Shown here one piece after another: positions 52,291 to 61,970 of a stretch of DNA of 64,000 nucleotides. The stretch spans positions 1,286,817-1,350,816 of the forward strand of contig NC_022084.1 in NCBI RefSeq assembly GCF_000246985.2, in the 5' to 3' direction. This stretch comes from Thermococcus litoralis DSM 5473. GTDB lineage: Archaea > Methanobacteriota_B > Thermococci > Thermococcales > Thermococcaceae. Position 1 is the first letter of the stretch. Each line of letters starts with the position of its first letter. Under the pieces are notes generated by a model. It saw only the letters and a program-made list of their open reading frames with translations. It made no database searches and was not told the DNA's origin. Position numbers and translations under genes: made by a program.

Positions 52291-52304
52291 TGGGGCATTA
52301 CGTT

Positions 52305-52715
52305 TTTCTTTTGAAGGCCTTGCCTTTCAGGGCGGGGATGCAGTATTCGGAAATTCAGCCTCTCAAATAGAAACCCTTTTAAACTCCTACAAAGTAATGA
52401 GGCCTCGGAGAGGCCAAATTTAATAACCCGATGAGATGAGGGGGTTGCGTTACCACTCCGCCTTGAGTGGTTGACGCTGTGAGGCGTCTTCAAAAACTGC
52501 CCTTTGAGGCAGTCAAAAACGAAGGATTTAGCCTCCAAACCATAACCCCAATCCGCTTTGCGGTAGGGGTAACGGGGGCGAGACCGTGCCCTCGGGCTGA
52601 ACCGAAACCGGCAACGGGAGTAGGGAATGAGTCGCCCGTAAACCTTCCTGCTATTGGCGAGGGGTTAGCTCGTTGGAACCCTCGCCTTTCAAGGCGGGAA
52701 GGAGGTCAGATTATA
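52305..52715. mobile_element. IS200/IS605-like remnant or miniature element with end hairpins
   Basis: The stretch begins near GCCTTGCCTTTCAGGGCGGGGATG and ends near CCTCGCCTTTCAAGGCGGGAAGG. Both form GCCTT...AGGC-type short hairpins, as ends of Thermococcales IS200/IS605 elements do. Between them is GC-rich structured sequence (52440-52680). It gives no intact transposase but could be the 3' end of a tnpB gene plus its guide RNA scaffold. No tnpA is present. It could instead be a miniature element. The call rests on pattern memory and needs a search. Confidence 0.4.
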
Positions 52716-52747
52716 TTTGGAACCTTTAGCCAGGTATTTCTGTCTAA

Positions 52748-52760
52748 AGATTTAAATTAA
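52748..52760 (+). promoter_or_regulatory. Promoter of the trp operon
   Basis: AAGATTTAAATTA is a TATA-like element 40-50 bp before the first plausible trpC starts, so the leader is short. No leader peptide or attenuator is seen, as expected in archaea. Confidence 0.5.
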
Positions 52761-52797
52761 TTTCGCCGAGCGTACTCTGGTGAGCTCCAAATGGGTG

Positions 52798-53481
52798 ATG
52801 GTTTTTGGATTGAGCAGGGCTATTAGAAAAGCCGAGAAGAACGCCATAATAGCCGAGCTGAAGGTCTATTCTCCGAAGTACGGGGATCTTCTGAAGGGCA
52901 GGGATCCCTTTGAGATTCTGAGGGCCTACGAAAGGGCAGGGGCGGTTGGAATCTCTTACATAACCGACCCGAAGTACTTCAGGGGGAGCTTTGAGTTCCT
53001 TAAAGCCCTCTGCAAGGAAACTGAACTGCCAGTTTTGCGGAAGGACTTCATAGCCAGCAAGGGGGAAGTCGAAAAGACTGCTGAAGCTGAAGCCTCGGCG
53101 GTTCTCCTGATAACGCGCCTTCTGAAGGAGCAACTGCCCGAGTTCGTGGACTTCGCGAAGGAGCACGGCTTGGACACCCTCGTGGAGGTGCACAGCGAGG
53201 AGGAGCTGGCGATAGCACTCCAGACGGACTCAACTATGATAGGGATAAACAACCGCGACATAGGGAAGCTCGAGCTCGACGACGGCAACGTGAGCCTAAC
53301 GGAAAAGCTGGCGCCGCTCATACCAAAAAGATACGTGAAGGTCAGCGAGAGTGGCATAGCCAATACGGAGGATCTTAGGAGGGCTTTAAGACATGCGGAT
53401 GCCGCTCTGATAGGTACCGCGCTCATGAAGGCCTCAAATCCAGAGGAGTTTCTCAGAAAGCTCGTGGAGGTGGAAGTATGA
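52798..53481 (+). CDS. trpC: Indole-3-glycerol-phosphate synthase
   Basis: About 227 residues of a TIM-barrel enzyme that closes the indole ring of CdRP in Trp synthesis. IIAELKVYSPKYGD (catalytic Lys), LPVLRKDFIAS, INNRDIG and VSESGIAN are the family motifs. The start is uncertain. GTG 52780, ATG 52798 and TTG 52810 are in frame; TTG has GGGTGAT at good distance, and ATG sits next to that site. It is the first gene of trpCDEGFBA, and it overlaps trpD by four bases. Confidence 0.92.
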   Translation: MVFGLSRAIRKAEKNAIIAELKVYSPKYGDLLKGRDPFEILRAYERAGAVGISYITDPKYFRGSFEFLKALCKETELPVLRKDFIASKGEVEKTAEAEASAVLLITRLLKEQLPEFVDFAKEHGLDTLVEVHSEEELAIALQTDSTMIGINNRDIGKLELDDGNVSLTEKLAPLIPKRYVKVSESGIANTEDLRRALRHADAALIGTALMKASNPEEFLRKLVEVEV

Positions 53482-54455
53482 GCCTTCTGGCAAAGATCGT
53501 CGAGGGAAGGAACCTGAGCTTTGAGGAGGCCTACGAGCTGTTCAACGAGCTGAAGGGGAGCGATGGAGTGCTTATAGGGGCCTACCTAGCTGCACTCCAG
53601 ACCAAGGGCTACACCGGCGAAGAGCTCGCGGGCCTGGCGAGGGCAATGAGGGACAGCGCAGTCAAGCTCGACCTCGGGAAGGTGGCCGATACCGCCGGGA
53701 CGGGGGGAGACGGCAGCTCGACCATAAACGTCAGCACGGCCTCGGCTTTGATACTCTCAGCCTTCACGAGGGTCGCTAAACACGGAAACGTTTCCATAAC
53801 ATCGAAGAGCGGTTCAGCCAACGTACTTGAGGCGCTTGGCGTAAACATACGGGTTCCCCCGGAGAGGGCCAGGGAGATGGTCAAAAGGACGAACTTCACG
53901 TTCATCTTCGCCCCCGCCTATCACCCGGCACTCAAACCAATAATGCCCGTGAGAAAGGCCCTTGGGATAAAGACAGTCTTCAACGTCATCGGACCGCTTG
54001 CAAACCCAGCTGATCCAGCGTACCAGGTAGTCGGCGTTAACTCTCCAGAGCTTCTGGAACCCGTGGCTGAGGGCCTTGAGTTCCTCGGGGTTGAGAGGGC
54101 CCTGGTCGTCCACGGTTCGGGCATGGATGAAGTTTCTCCCCACGGAAAGACCCTCGTCCTGGAGGTTGGCAATGGAGTCGAGAGGTACACGCTCTCGCCT
54201 GAGGACTTCGGAATCAGCCCAGTGAAGCCCCTGCCGTGCTCCTCCCCCGAGGAGAGTGCCGCGAGGATAAAGGCGGTTCTCGGGGGTTCGGGAAGGAGGG
54301 AGGACAGGGACTTCATCCTCGTCAACGCTTCAGCGGCTCTCTACGCCTCAGGGGTTGCAGGCGACTTCAGGGAGGGCCTTGAGATGGCCAGGGAAGTCTT
54401 GGGTCAGGGAATGCTTGAAAAACTGGAGGAGATAGCATGCCTCTCAAAAAGCTAA
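53478..54455 (+). CDS. trpD: Anthranilate phosphoribosyltransferase
   Basis: A 325-residue enzyme that joins anthranilate with PRPP. DTAGTGGDGSSTINVST (the PRPP loop) and KHGNVSITSKSGSAN are diagnostic, with GPLANPADP later. The ATG overlaps the trpC stop. The reading frame extends 19 bases into trpE. Length is normal. Confidence 0.95.
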   Translation: MSLLAKIVEGRNLSFEEAYELFNELKGSDGVLIGAYLAALQTKGYTGEELAGLARAMRDSAVKLDLGKVADTAGTGGDGSSTINVSTASALILSAFTRVAKHGNVSITSKSGSANVLEALGVNIRVPPERAREMVKRTNFTFIFAPAYHPALKPIMPVRKALGIKTVFNVIGPLANPADPAYQVVGVNSPELLEPVAEGLEFLGVERALVVHGSGMDEVSPHGKTLVLEVGNGVERYTLSPEDFGISPVKPLPCSSPEESAARIKAVLGGSGRREDRDFILVNASAALYASGVAGDFREGLEMAREVLGQGMLEKLEEIACLSKS

Positions 54456-55738
54456 AGCCCGTTGACCCTTTGAAGCTCTACAGCGCCCTTAGAGACTTTG
54501 GGATGCCATTCATGCTCCGCTCTGCCGAGAAGGACTCCAGGAAGGCCAGGTTCACCTACATATCGGCCGAGCCGGAGTTCGTCGTGGAGGTCGGCGAGGG
54601 CACTGAGATCGACGGGGAGAGAGTTTCCGACGAGAGGAACCCCTTCAGAGCTCTTAAAGGGCTCATGGGGGAGAGGGTCGAGGGCAGGAGGTTCATGGGT
54701 GGCTTCGTTGGCTACGTCTCCTACGATTCAGTCCATTCCATCATCGGGGGGAAGATCGAGGAGCCCTCGGTCTTCGGCTACTACCCATGGACGTTCATCT
54801 ACGACCACTCCACCGGCGCTCTCTCCTTCTTTTACCTCGGAGAGGCTCCCTTTGATCCCGAGGCCTTAGTTGAAAGGGCCAGGAGAGAAGAGCCACGGCT
54901 TGAAGACGGCGGTTCTGAAGTTATATCTACAGACGCAGGCATGGAAGAGTTCGTTGAAATCGTCAGGGCTGGGAAGGAGTACATATACTCAGGAGACGTC
55001 TTCCAGGTGGTTCTGTCGCGCGAGTACAGGGTCAGGACGGAGCTCGATGCCCTCGAAATCTACAAGCGGCTCGTGGAGCTCAACCCCTCCCCGTACACCT
55101 TCATCCTGGAGTTCGAGAAGACAGTCGTCGGAGCATCACCCGAAACCATGGGCTCCGTCGAGGGGAGGACCTTCAAGATAAACCCCATAGCAGGAACGGC
55201 ACCGAGGGGAAGGACGGAGGAGGAAGACTGGGAGCTGGAAAAGGCCCTTCTCTCCGACGAGAAAGAGCGAGCTGAGCACGTCATGCTCGTTGACCTTGCC
55301 AGAAACGACGTCAGGAGGGTTTCAAAGCCAGGGAGCGTTAAGCTAACCCGCTTCTTCGACGTCCTGAAGTACAGCCACGTCCAGCACATAGAGAGCGAGG
55401 TAGTCGGTGAGCTCGATGAGGGGAAAAACGCGTTCGACGCCATGGAGGCGGCTTTTCCCGCTGGAACGCTCACGGGGGCGCCGAAGATAAGGGCGATGGA
55501 GATCATAGACGAGCTGGAGAGGAGCAGGAGAAGGGTCTACGGGGGAGCGGTGGGTTACTTCTCCCTCACTGGGGATGCCGACATGGCGATAGCGATAAGG
55601 ATGGCCGAGATCGAGGGCAGGAAAGCGAGCGTTAGGGCTGGGGCAGGTATAGTCGCGGATTCAGTTCCAGAGAAGGAGTTCTTCGAGACCGAGAACAAGA
55701 TGAGGGCAGTTCTGAAGGCGCTGGGGGTGAGGGAATGA
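54437..55738 (+). CDS. trpE: Anthranilate synthase component I
   Basis: A 433-residue chorismate-using subunit. The C-terminal catalytic half has GDVFQVVLSREY, NPSPYTFILEFE, INPIAGTAPRGRT, LVDLARNDVRR and AFPAGTLTGAPKIRAMEII. The N-terminal part carries the Trp-feedback region. It works with TrpG, encoded next with a four-base overlap. ATG 54437 follows GGAGATAGC. Confidence 0.95.
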   Translation: MPLKKLKPVDPLKLYSALRDFGMPFMLRSAEKDSRKARFTYISAEPEFVVEVGEGTEIDGERVSDERNPFRALKGLMGERVEGRRFMGGFVGYVSYDSVHSIIGGKIEEPSVFGYYPWTFIYDHSTGALSFFYLGEAPFDPEALVERARREEPRLEDGGSEVISTDAGMEEFVEIVRAGKEYIYSGDVFQVVLSREYRVRTELDALEIYKRLVELNPSPYTFILEFEKTVVGASPETMGSVEGRTFKINPIAGTAPRGRTEEEDWELEKALLSDEKERAEHVMLVDLARNDVRRVSKPGSVKLTRFFDVLKYSHVQHIESEVVGELDEGKNAFDAMEAAFPAGTLTGAPKIRAMEIIDELERSRRRVYGGAVGYFSLTGDADMAIAIRMAEIEGRKASVRAGAGIVADSVPEKEFFETENKMRAVLKALGVRE

Positions 55739-56313
55739 TAGTCCTCGTCAACAACAGGGACTCCTTCATCTGGAATTTAGCAGAGTACGCCTCCCTCTTC
55801 GACAGGGTAAAGGTCGTTCCGAACACTATAACGCTTGGGGAGCTCAAAAGGCTCGACCCTGATGGAGTGATAATCTCCCCAGGCCCGGGGCACCCGCTCG
55901 AGAGGAGGGAAGTGGGAAACTCGCCGGAGATAGTCCTCGAGGCGGGGGTGCCTATCCTCGGGGTCTGCCTCGGCCACCAGATAATAGCGACGGCCTTCGG
56001 CGGGAAGGTGGGGAGAGTAAAGCCGAGGCACGGGAAGGCCAGTCCCGTAAAGCACGACGGGAAGGGCGTCCTTAGGGGGATCAAGAACCCGCTGACCGCT
56101 GGAAGGTACCACTCCCTCGCCGTCCTGGAAGTCCCGAGGGAGTTCGAGGTGAGCGCGGTTTCCCTCGACGACAACGTGGTCATGGGGATAAGGCACAGGA
56201 AGCTCCCGATAGAGGGCCTTCAGTTCCACCCCGAAAGCGTTCTGACCGAATGGGAGAGGAAAGAAGGCTTGAGGATAATCAAAAACTTCGTGGAGATGAG
56301 CAGAAATGGTTGA
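55735..56313 (+). CDS. trpG: Anthranilate synthase glutamine amidotransferase component II
   Basis: A 192-residue class I amidotransferase that delivers ammonia to TrpE. The catalytic Cys lies in GVCLGHQIIA (about residues 77-86), and His/Glu in LQFHPESVLT (about 162-171). The oxyanion strand GPGHP is present. It overlaps trpE by four and trpF by eight bases. Confidence 0.95.
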   Translation: MIVLVNNRDSFIWNLAEYASLFDRVKVVPNTITLGELKRLDPDGVIISPGPGHPLERREVGNSPEIVLEAGVPILGVCLGHQIIATAFGGKVGRVKPRHGKASPVKHDGKGVLRGIKNPLTAGRYHSLAVLEVPREFEVSAVSLDDNVVMGIRHRKLPIEGLQFHPESVLTEWERKEGLRIIKNFVEMSRNG

Positions 56314-56932
56314 GTTCGTTAAGATATGCGGCGTAAAAACAACGGATGAGCTCAGGCTTGTCGAGAGATACGCAGATGCAACGGGAGTAGTGGTGAACTC
56401 AAGGTCGAAGAGGAAGGTGCCGCTGAAGACGGCCGCGGAGCTGATTGAGATGGCAGAGATCCCAATATACCTGGTCTCGACCATGAAGACCTTCCCCGAG
56501 TGGGTCAACGCGGTAGAGAAGACCGGGGCCGAGTACATCCAGGTTCACTCGGACATGCACCCCAAGGCCGTCAACAGGCTGAAGGATGAGTATGGAGTTA
56601 GTATTATGAAGGCCTTCATGGTCCCCAGGGAGAGCGACGATCCAGGAGAGGACGCGGAAAGGCTCCTTGAGCTCATAGGGCAGTACGAGGTTGACAAGAT
56701 ACTCCTCGACACAGGAGCGGGGAGCGGGAGGAGGCACGACTACAGGGTGAGCGCGATAATAGCCAAGGAGTACCCGATAGTTTTGGCAGGTGGTCTGACC
56801 CCCGAGAACGTTGGGGAAGCGATAAAGTGGGTTAAACCAGCCGAAGTTGACGTTTCGAGCGGCGTTGAGAGGAACGGCGTCAAGGACAGGGTTTTGATAG
56901 AGGCCTTCATGGCGGTGGTGAGGAATGGATGA
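56306..56932 (+). CDS. trpF: Phosphoribosylanthranilate isomerase
   Basis: A 208-residue TIM-barrel isomerase. Catalytic Cys is in [11 protein letters not shown], and Asp in [15 protein letters not shown]. The phosphate site is [13 protein letters not shown] and [10 protein letters not shown]. It starts eight bases before the trpG stop and ends eight bases into trpB. Confidence 0.95.
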   Translation: MVEFVKICGVKTTDELRLVERYADATGVVVNSRSKRKVPLKTAAELIEMAEIPIYLVSTMKTFPEWVNAVEKTGAEYIQVHSDMHPKAVNRLKDEYGVSIMKAFMVPRESDDPGEDAERLLELIGQYEVDKILLDTGAGSGRRHDYRVSAIIAKEYPIVLAGGLTPENVGEAIKWVKPAEVDVSSGVERNGVKDRVLIEAFMAVVRNG

Positions 56933-58094
56933 TATGTTCTTTGGAAGGTTTGGGGGCCAGTTCGTCCCCGAGACGCTTATAAAACCTTTGAGGGAGCTTG
57001 AAAAAGCTTACAAAAAGTTCAAGGACGACCCTGAGTTCAACGAAACACTCGAGTACTACCTGCGGAACTGGGCGGGAAGGCCGACGCCCCTCTACTACGC
57101 GGAGAGGCTTAGCAAAAAGCTGGGAGGGGCGAAGATATACCTCAAGAGGGAGGACCTCCTCCACGGCGGGGCCCACAAGACGAACAACGGCATAGGCCAG
57201 GCCCTCCTTGCCAAGTTCATGGGGAAGGAGAGGCTCATAGCCGAAACGGGAGCGGGCCAGCACGGCGTCGCCACGGCTATGGCGGGGGCGCTCCTCGGGA
57301 TGAAGGTAGACGTTTACATGGGCGCTGAAGACGTCGAGAGGCAGAAGATGAACGTCTTCCGCATGCAGCTGCTCGGCGCGAGGGTTATTCCAGTTGAAAG
57401 CGGCTCAAGAACCCTGAAGGATGCCATAAACGAGGCCCTCCGCGACTGGGTTGCCACCTTCGAGTACTCCCACTATCTAATAGGCTCGGTTGTCGGGCCC
57501 TACCCCTACCCGGTCATCGTGAGGGACTTCCAGTCGGTAATAGGTAGGGAAGCCAGGGAGCAGATACTCGAAGCCGAGGGGACGCTACCGGATGCAGTAG
57601 TGGCCTGCGTGGGGGGAGGGAGCAACGCAATGGGCATCTTCTACCCCTTCGTGAACGATAAGGTCAGGCTCATAGGAGTCGAAGCTGGAGGGAAGGGACT
57701 TGAAACGGGCCTCCACGCGGCCTCGCTGAACGCCGGTGAGCTCGGCGTTTTCCACGGCATGCTCAGCTACTTCCTCCAGAACGAGGAGGGCCAGATAACT
57801 CCAACCCACAGCGTTTCGGCGGGGCTTGATTATCCTGGAGTTGGTCCCGAGCACGCCTACCTCAAGGATAGCAGAAGGGCCGAGTACGTCACGGTGACCG
57901 ACGAGGAAGCCCTGAGGGCCTTCCACGAGCTTTCCAGGACGGAGGGAATACTGCCGGCCCTCGAATCGGCCCATGCGGTAGCTTATGCCATGAAAATAGC
58001 CCCCGAGATGGATAAAGACGAGATAATCATAGTCAACCTCTCGGGGAGGGGCGACAAGGACCTGGATATAGTCAGGGGGGTCGGGAATGTTTGA
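56925..58094 (+). CDS. trpB: Tryptophan synthase beta chain (TrpB1 type)
   Basis: A 389-residue PLP enzyme that condenses indole and serine. The PLP lysine is in [12 protein letters not shown] (about residue 83), with [25 protein letters not shown] (phosphate loop) and NLSGRGDKD. It is the TrpA-partnered TrpB1 form by its length and N-terminus ([11 protein letters not shown]). It overlaps trpF and trpA by eight bases each. Confidence 0.96.
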   Translation: MDDMFFGRFGGQFVPETLIKPLRELEKAYKKFKDDPEFNETLEYYLRNWAGRPTPLYYAERLSKKLGGAKIYLKREDLLHGGAHKTNNGIGQALLAKFMGKERLIAETGAGQHGVATAMAGALLGMKVDVYMGAEDVERQKMNVFRMQLLGARVIPVESGSRTLKDAINEALRDWVATFEYSHYLIGSVVGPYPYPVIVRDFQSVIGREAREQILEAEGTLPDAVVACVGGGSNAMGIFYPFVNDKVRLIGVEAGGKGLETGLHAASLNAGELGVFHGMLSYFLQNEEGQITPTHSVSAGLDYPGVGPEHAYLKDSRRAEYVTVTDEEALRAFHELSRTEGILPALESAHAVAYAMKIAPEMDKDEIIIVNLSGRGDKDLDIVRGVGNV

Positions 58095-58842
58095 GGGGGG
58101 CTCGCTGATTCCCTACCTCACAGCCGGCGACCCGAGCGTCGAAAAGACCCTTGAGTTTTTACTAGCGGTCGAGGAGTTTGCTGGATTAATAGAGCTCGGA
58201 ATCCCCTTCAGCGACCCGATGGCGGACGGGAAGACGATCCAGGAGTCCCACTACCGCGCCCTGAGAAACGGCTTCAAACTCGAAGACACATTCAGGATCC
58301 TCCGCGAGTTCAGGAGGCACTCCTCAACTCCCGTGATCCTGATGACCTACTACAACCCGGTTTTCAGGACGGGTGTTAGAAAGTTCCTCGGAGAGGCTAA
58401 GGCCAGCGGGGCCGACGGGATACTCGTGGTGGACCTCCCCGTGAGCCACGCGGGGGAATTCCTCGACATCGCGAGTGAGGAGGGAATAAAGACAGTCTTT
58501 TTAGCGGCTCCAAACACCCCCGATGAAAGGCTCAGGGAGATAGATAAAGCCTCTACCGGCTTCGTCTACCTTATCTCCCTATATGGAACCACTGGAGCAC
58601 GCGACAGACTTCCAGAGACGGCTTTTGAGTTCGTGAGGCGCGCCAGAAAGATATGCAACAACAAGCTGGCGGTCGGCTTCGGTGTTTCGAGGAGGGAGCA
58701 GGTGGAGGAGCTCCTCAGGGCTGGGGCGGACGGGGTTGTGGTTGGAAGCGCACTGATAGAGCTCATATCCCGCAGTGAGAACCCAGTGGAGGAGCTGAGG
58801 AAAAAGGTAGCGGAGCTCTCGGGCTACTCTAAAGCTTTGTAG
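58087..58842 (+). CDS. trpA: Tryptophan synthase alpha chain
   Basis: A 251-residue TIM barrel that splits indole-glycerol phosphate. The catalytic Glu is in [15 protein letters not shown] (about residues 36-50), and the catalytic Asp in GILVVDLPV. The phosphate site is GFGVSRREQ and GVVVGSALI. It is the last gene of the trp operon. Its 3' end runs into the convergent tyrA gene. Confidence 0.95.
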   Translation: MFEGGSLIPYLTAGDPSVEKTLEFLLAVEEFAGLIELGIPFSDPMADGKTIQESHYRALRNGFKLEDTFRILREFRRHSSTPVILMTYYNPVFRTGVRKFLGEAKASGADGILVVDLPVSHAGEFLDIASEEGIKTVFLAAPNTPDERLREIDKASTGFVYLISLYGTTGARDRLPETAFEFVRRARKICNNKLAVGFGVSRREQVEELLRAGADGVVVGSALIELISRSENPVEELRKKVAELSGYSKAL

Positions 58843-59591
58843 AACCTTTCATAGGCCGCTTCTATTTCTTCCCATTCCAGTTTCCCTGAGCCTCTCCGGG
58901 TCCGGTGGGTTCTTCCTGAGGAAATCGAGGAACTCCTCTATCTGCTTCCTGGACATGCTGAGTACTTCCCTTATGAAATCGGGAGAATCGTGGAGCACAG
59001 CCTTTCCGTAGGTCTCCAGGAAGGCCCAGGAAGTTCCACCGAACTCCCCCAGTCCGAGCTCCCTGGAGAGCGAGAGGTAGCTTAATCCGATGAAGTAGGG
59101 GACGCCTATGACGAAGCCCATGAGCCTGTCGTGGGTCTTCCAGTCGAGAAAGGACACGTTCCCCCGATGGAGCGTATAAAGTCAGCGACCTCCTCCGCAT
59201 CCTCTTCCCTCCCAGGGATGGGGACCACTATGAACCTCTTCCCCTCGATGGTCTTCGCTCCGGGCCCGAACATGGGGTGAACGCTCGCAGCTCTTGTTTC
59301 CTCGTCAAAGCCCGCGTAGGCTTCAATAACCAGGGACTTGAAAGTGGCTATGTCGAAGACGATCTTTTTCCCGCCGTGCTCCCTTGATATCTCCGCGAGC
59401 TTTTTCAGCCTCTCTGGAGTTGATCCGATGGATGAAGCCACAATTATCACGTCCGACTCCAGGTAGAGCTCCTCCAGCGATCCAACGTCGCTACGCCCGT
59501 GCTCGGAGTAGAAGATCACCTCGAACCTTCCGCCGAGACACCTCTCGAAGAGCCTTCCCATCCTTCCGTAGCCCGCGATTCCAATGCGCAT
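58824..59591 (-). pseudogene. tyrA: Prephenate dehydrogenase TyrA-like, two frameshifts
   Basis: NAD(P)-dependent enzyme of Tyr synthesis. The first part has GIAGYGRMGRLFERC, VIIVASSIGSTPERL and ASVHPMFGPGAKTIEG. At a G5 run (59161-59165) one G is missing. The frame then resumes as VSFLDWKTHDRLMGFVIGVP. A further shift near 58880-58890 is needed to read [17 protein letters not shown], ending with TAG at 58824 inside the trpA 3' end. Without it the ORF stops at 58849. The start ATG lies inside the 3' part of the upstream aminotransferase frame (76-bp overlap). The enzyme is expected to be needed, so sequence errors are a real possibility. Confidence 0.82.
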
Positions 59592-60610
59592 TCCAACTCC
59601 TCCCTGATGACCCTTAATCCCCTCTCAAGCCCCTTCCCTGAGAGGGATATCCTTATGAAGTTGGGGTAGTCGCCAAAGGCCACCCCTGGAAAAACGGCAA
59701 CTCCCCTTGAGAGCAGCCTCTCGGCGAAGGTCATACCATCCTGGGGCGTTCTGAGGAAGATGTAGAAAGCTCCCTCAGGCTCAACGAAGTCGAAACCCCT
59801 GAGCATCTTCGAGGCCATCATGGCCCTCTCAAGGTACACCCTCCTGACCTCTTTGATGAGTTCATCCCTGAGTTCGAGTGCCTTTACTCCAGCCCTCTGG
59901 ACAAAAGGGGGGACACATGTTACAGTGCTCTCTATGAACCTCTGTATCCTCCTGATCTCGTTCCGCTCTCCTATTGCGTAGCCGAGCCTGAAGCCGGTCA
60001 TGGAGTAGAGCTTTGAAAAGCCCTTAACTGTAACTACGTTTTCGTAGAGCTCTCTCGCTGGTGTAAAACGGGTGAAGCTGAGTTCAGCGTAAACCTCGTC
60101 CGAGAGCACCTTAATGCCACTCTCCTCGGCTACCCCCAGCAGTTCCCTGAGCTCCTTACCAGACAGAACCCTCCCCGTCGGGTTGTTGGGGTAGTTGATT
60201 ATGAGGAGGTCAGCTTTTATCTCCCCAACCCCTGGAGTCCACCTCTCCTCCAAGGTCGTTTTTATAACCTCTACTTCCCTCCCGAACTGCTGAGCTATCA
60301 GCGAATAGGCGTTCCAGTGGGGAGAAACGACGGCCACTTTTTTAGCAGACGCTATCTCGGCCGCTATGAGGATCTTAGCACCCGGGGCGACGATGACTTC
60401 ATCGGTCGAAACTCCCTCGAACTCGGCTATCCTCTCCCTCAACTCCCTTATTCCGCCGGTACTCGTGTAGCCGGTTTCCCCCCTCCTGAGCGACTCTACA
60501 GCCTCCTCGATTATCTCCCTTCTCACAGGGATATCAGGCTGGCCGGCGTCGAGCCTCGATTCAGGCTTAACCTCATTTATCCTGTTGAAGAACTCGTACA
60601 CGTTGAACAT
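59516..60610 (-). CDS. Aspartate/aromatic aminotransferase (class I/II PLP)
   Basis: A 364-residue fold-type I aminotransferase. NYPNNPTGRVL, LSDEVYAELSF and VKGFSKLYSMTGFRLGYAIG (PLP Lys in SKLYS) are present, and the last part has YPNFIRISLSGKG. Between chorismate mutase and tyrA it most likely converts prephenate products or aryl pyruvates to Phe/Tyr. The last 25 codons (CALESRATEGWEGSS...) run 76 bp into tyrA and look unlike the family, so the true C-terminus may end near 59590. Start 60610 has GAGGTGA before it. Confidence 0.88.
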   Translation of the reverse strand: MFNVYEFFNRINEVKPESRLDAGQPDIPVRREIIEEAVESLRRGETGYTSTGGIRELRERIAEFEGVSTDEVIVAPGAKILIAAEIASAKKVAVVSPHWNAYSLIAQQFGREVEVIKTTLEERWTPGVGEIKADLLIINYPNNPTGRVLSGKELRELLGVAEESGIKVLSDEVYAELSFTRFTPARELYENVVTVKGFSKLYSMTGFRLGYAIGERNEIRRIQRFIESTVTCVPPFVQRAGVKALELRDELIKEVRRVYLERAMMASKMLRGFDFVEPEGAFYIFLRTPQDGMTFAERLLSRGVAVFPGVAFGDYPNFIRISLSGKGLERGLRVIREELECALESRATEGWEGSSRGVSAEGSR

Positions 60611-60850
60611 CTTTGCTCACCTCAAGGATGGCTTCGAAAACCCTTCTAAATTCGCCTGCCCTGGATAGAACTTCTCTCTCCCTGTCCGGGTCGTAAACTG
60701 GCAGTCCGAGCTTTAGCTTGGCCTCCCCTATGGCCCTTGCTACTTCCATCCTCCTCTGGAGAAGCTGGAGAATTTCCCGGTCAATCTCGTCTATCCTTCT
60801 CCTCAGAATGGCAAGTTCTACAAGATCAGGACTCGATATTGGCGGGACAT
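60573..60850 (-). pseudogene. aroQ: AroQ-type chorismate mutase, start disrupted
   Basis: A minus-strand frame gives SSPDLVELAILRRRIDEID, REILQLLQRRMEVARAIGEA, LGLPVYDPDREREVL and EAILEVSKDVQRV, the classical AroQ helix pattern. It carries the Arg, Arg, Lys and Arg positions of the active site. It ends at 60573 within the aminotransferase gene. No ATG, GTG or TTG occurs in this frame before the conserved part. The only good start, ATG 60850 after GGTGACGGTG, is one base out of frame, so a one-base error or mutation between 60820 and 60850 is likely. A TATA-like CAAACTTTAATC lies just upstream. Confidence 0.75.
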
Positions 60851-60902
60851 CACCGTCACCGTTTTGGGATTAAAGTTTGGGGATTTAACATTTTGGACAG
60901 GC

Positions 60903-61970
60903 TCACCTAGCCATTCCCTCCCAGGCCCTTCTCCTCAGGAGGTGGTCTGCTATTACGAAGGCAACAGCGCTTTCCACGACGGGGAGGGCCTTTGGGACTA
61001 TGCAGGAATCGAAGCGTCCCCTAAGCCTGAGCGTGACTTCCTCCATCCTCCCCAGGTCAACCGTTCTCTGGGGGAGGTAGATGGATGGTGTCGGCTTGAA
61101 GGCAGCCCTCACCACGAGCGGCATCCCGGTGGTTATGCCCCCCAGAACACCGCCGTGGTTGTTGGTCTCGGTCACAACCTTTCCGTCCTTCAGGACGAAG
61201 GAGTCGTTTGCCTGGCTCCCCCTGAGCTCCGCTAACCCGAAGCCCAGGCCGAACTCAACGCCTTTTACGGCCGGGATCCTGAAGAGGGCCGAGGCTATAT
61301 CCGCCTCGATGTCCTCCTCCCAGGGGCCGCCGAGGCCCGGAGGAACGTTGAAGGCGACGGCCTCAACAATTCCTCCAACACTATCGCCGGCCTTTCTGGC
61401 CCTTTCCATCTCCTCAACCATGGCATCAAAGGCCCTCTCGTCTGGGCAGTAGGGGTTTTTAGAGCTCAACAGCTCCTCGGGAGAAACGTGGGCCTCCACG
61501 CGCCCTATCCGCTTGAGGTAAGCCCTAACCTTGATTCCTTCCCTCTCCAGGAGCTTCTTGGCGAAGTAGCCCGCTATAACGACCCCAACCGTCAGCCTCC
61601 CCGAGAAGTGACCGCCCCCGCGATAATCGTTATACCCGAAGTACTTTATCCCCGCTGGATAGTCCGCATGCCCCGGTCTCGGCGTGTTCCTTATCTCCTC
61701 GTAGTACGAGGAATCCACATCTCTATTTTCCACGATGACGACAACTGGCGTCCCCGTTGTTCTCCCCCTGAAGACCCCCGAGAGGATCTTTGGCTCGTCA
61801 GTTTCTCTCCTCTTTGTGGAGAACCTCTCTATGCCCTTCCTCCTCTCAAGCTCCCGTTTGAGCTCCTCAACGCTGACCTCTATTCCAGGGGGGAGTCCCT
61901 CTATAAGGACTCCAACAGCTTTTCCGTGGCTCTCGCCGAATATTGAAAAGCCCAGCAGTTTCCCCCTCAT
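60903..61970 (-). CDS. aroC: Chorismate synthase
   Basis: A 355-residue FMN-dependent enzyme making chorismate from EPSP. Signatures are FGESHGKAVGVLIEG, GRTTGTPVVVIVEN, RPGHADYPAGIKYFGYNDYR and GGGHFSGRLTVGVVIAGYFAK. ATG 61970 overlaps the aroA stop (ATGA), so both are translated in series. Length is typical. It feeds both the trp operon opposite and the chorismate mutase downstream. Confidence 0.95.
   Translation of the reverse strand: MRGKLLGFSIFGESHGKAVGVLIEGLPPGIEVSVEELKRELERRKGIERFSTKRRETDEPKILSGVFRGRTTGTPVVVIVENRDVDSSYYEEIRNTPRPGHADYPAGIKYFGYNDYRGGGHFSGRLTVGVVIAGYFAKKLLEREGIKVRAYLKRIGRVEAHVSPEELLSSKNPYCPDERAFDAMVEEMERARKAGDSVGGIVEAVAFNVPPGLGGPWEEDIEADIASALFRIPAVKGVEFGLGFGLAELRGSQANDSFVLKDGKVVTETNNHGGVLGGITTGMPLVVRAAFKPTPSIYLPQRTVDLGRMEEVTLRLRGRFDSCIVPKALPVVESAVAFVIADHLLRRRAWEGMAR

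Noticed and set aside
52440-52700. A structured housekeeping RNA (SRP or RNase P)
   Set aside because: The GC-rich stretch lacks the conserved cores I know for either RNA; hairpin ends suggest an IS remnant instead.
55777-56538. 253-codon minus-strand ORF across trpG/trpF
   Set aside because: Antisense to two unmistakable trp genes; no supporting signals.
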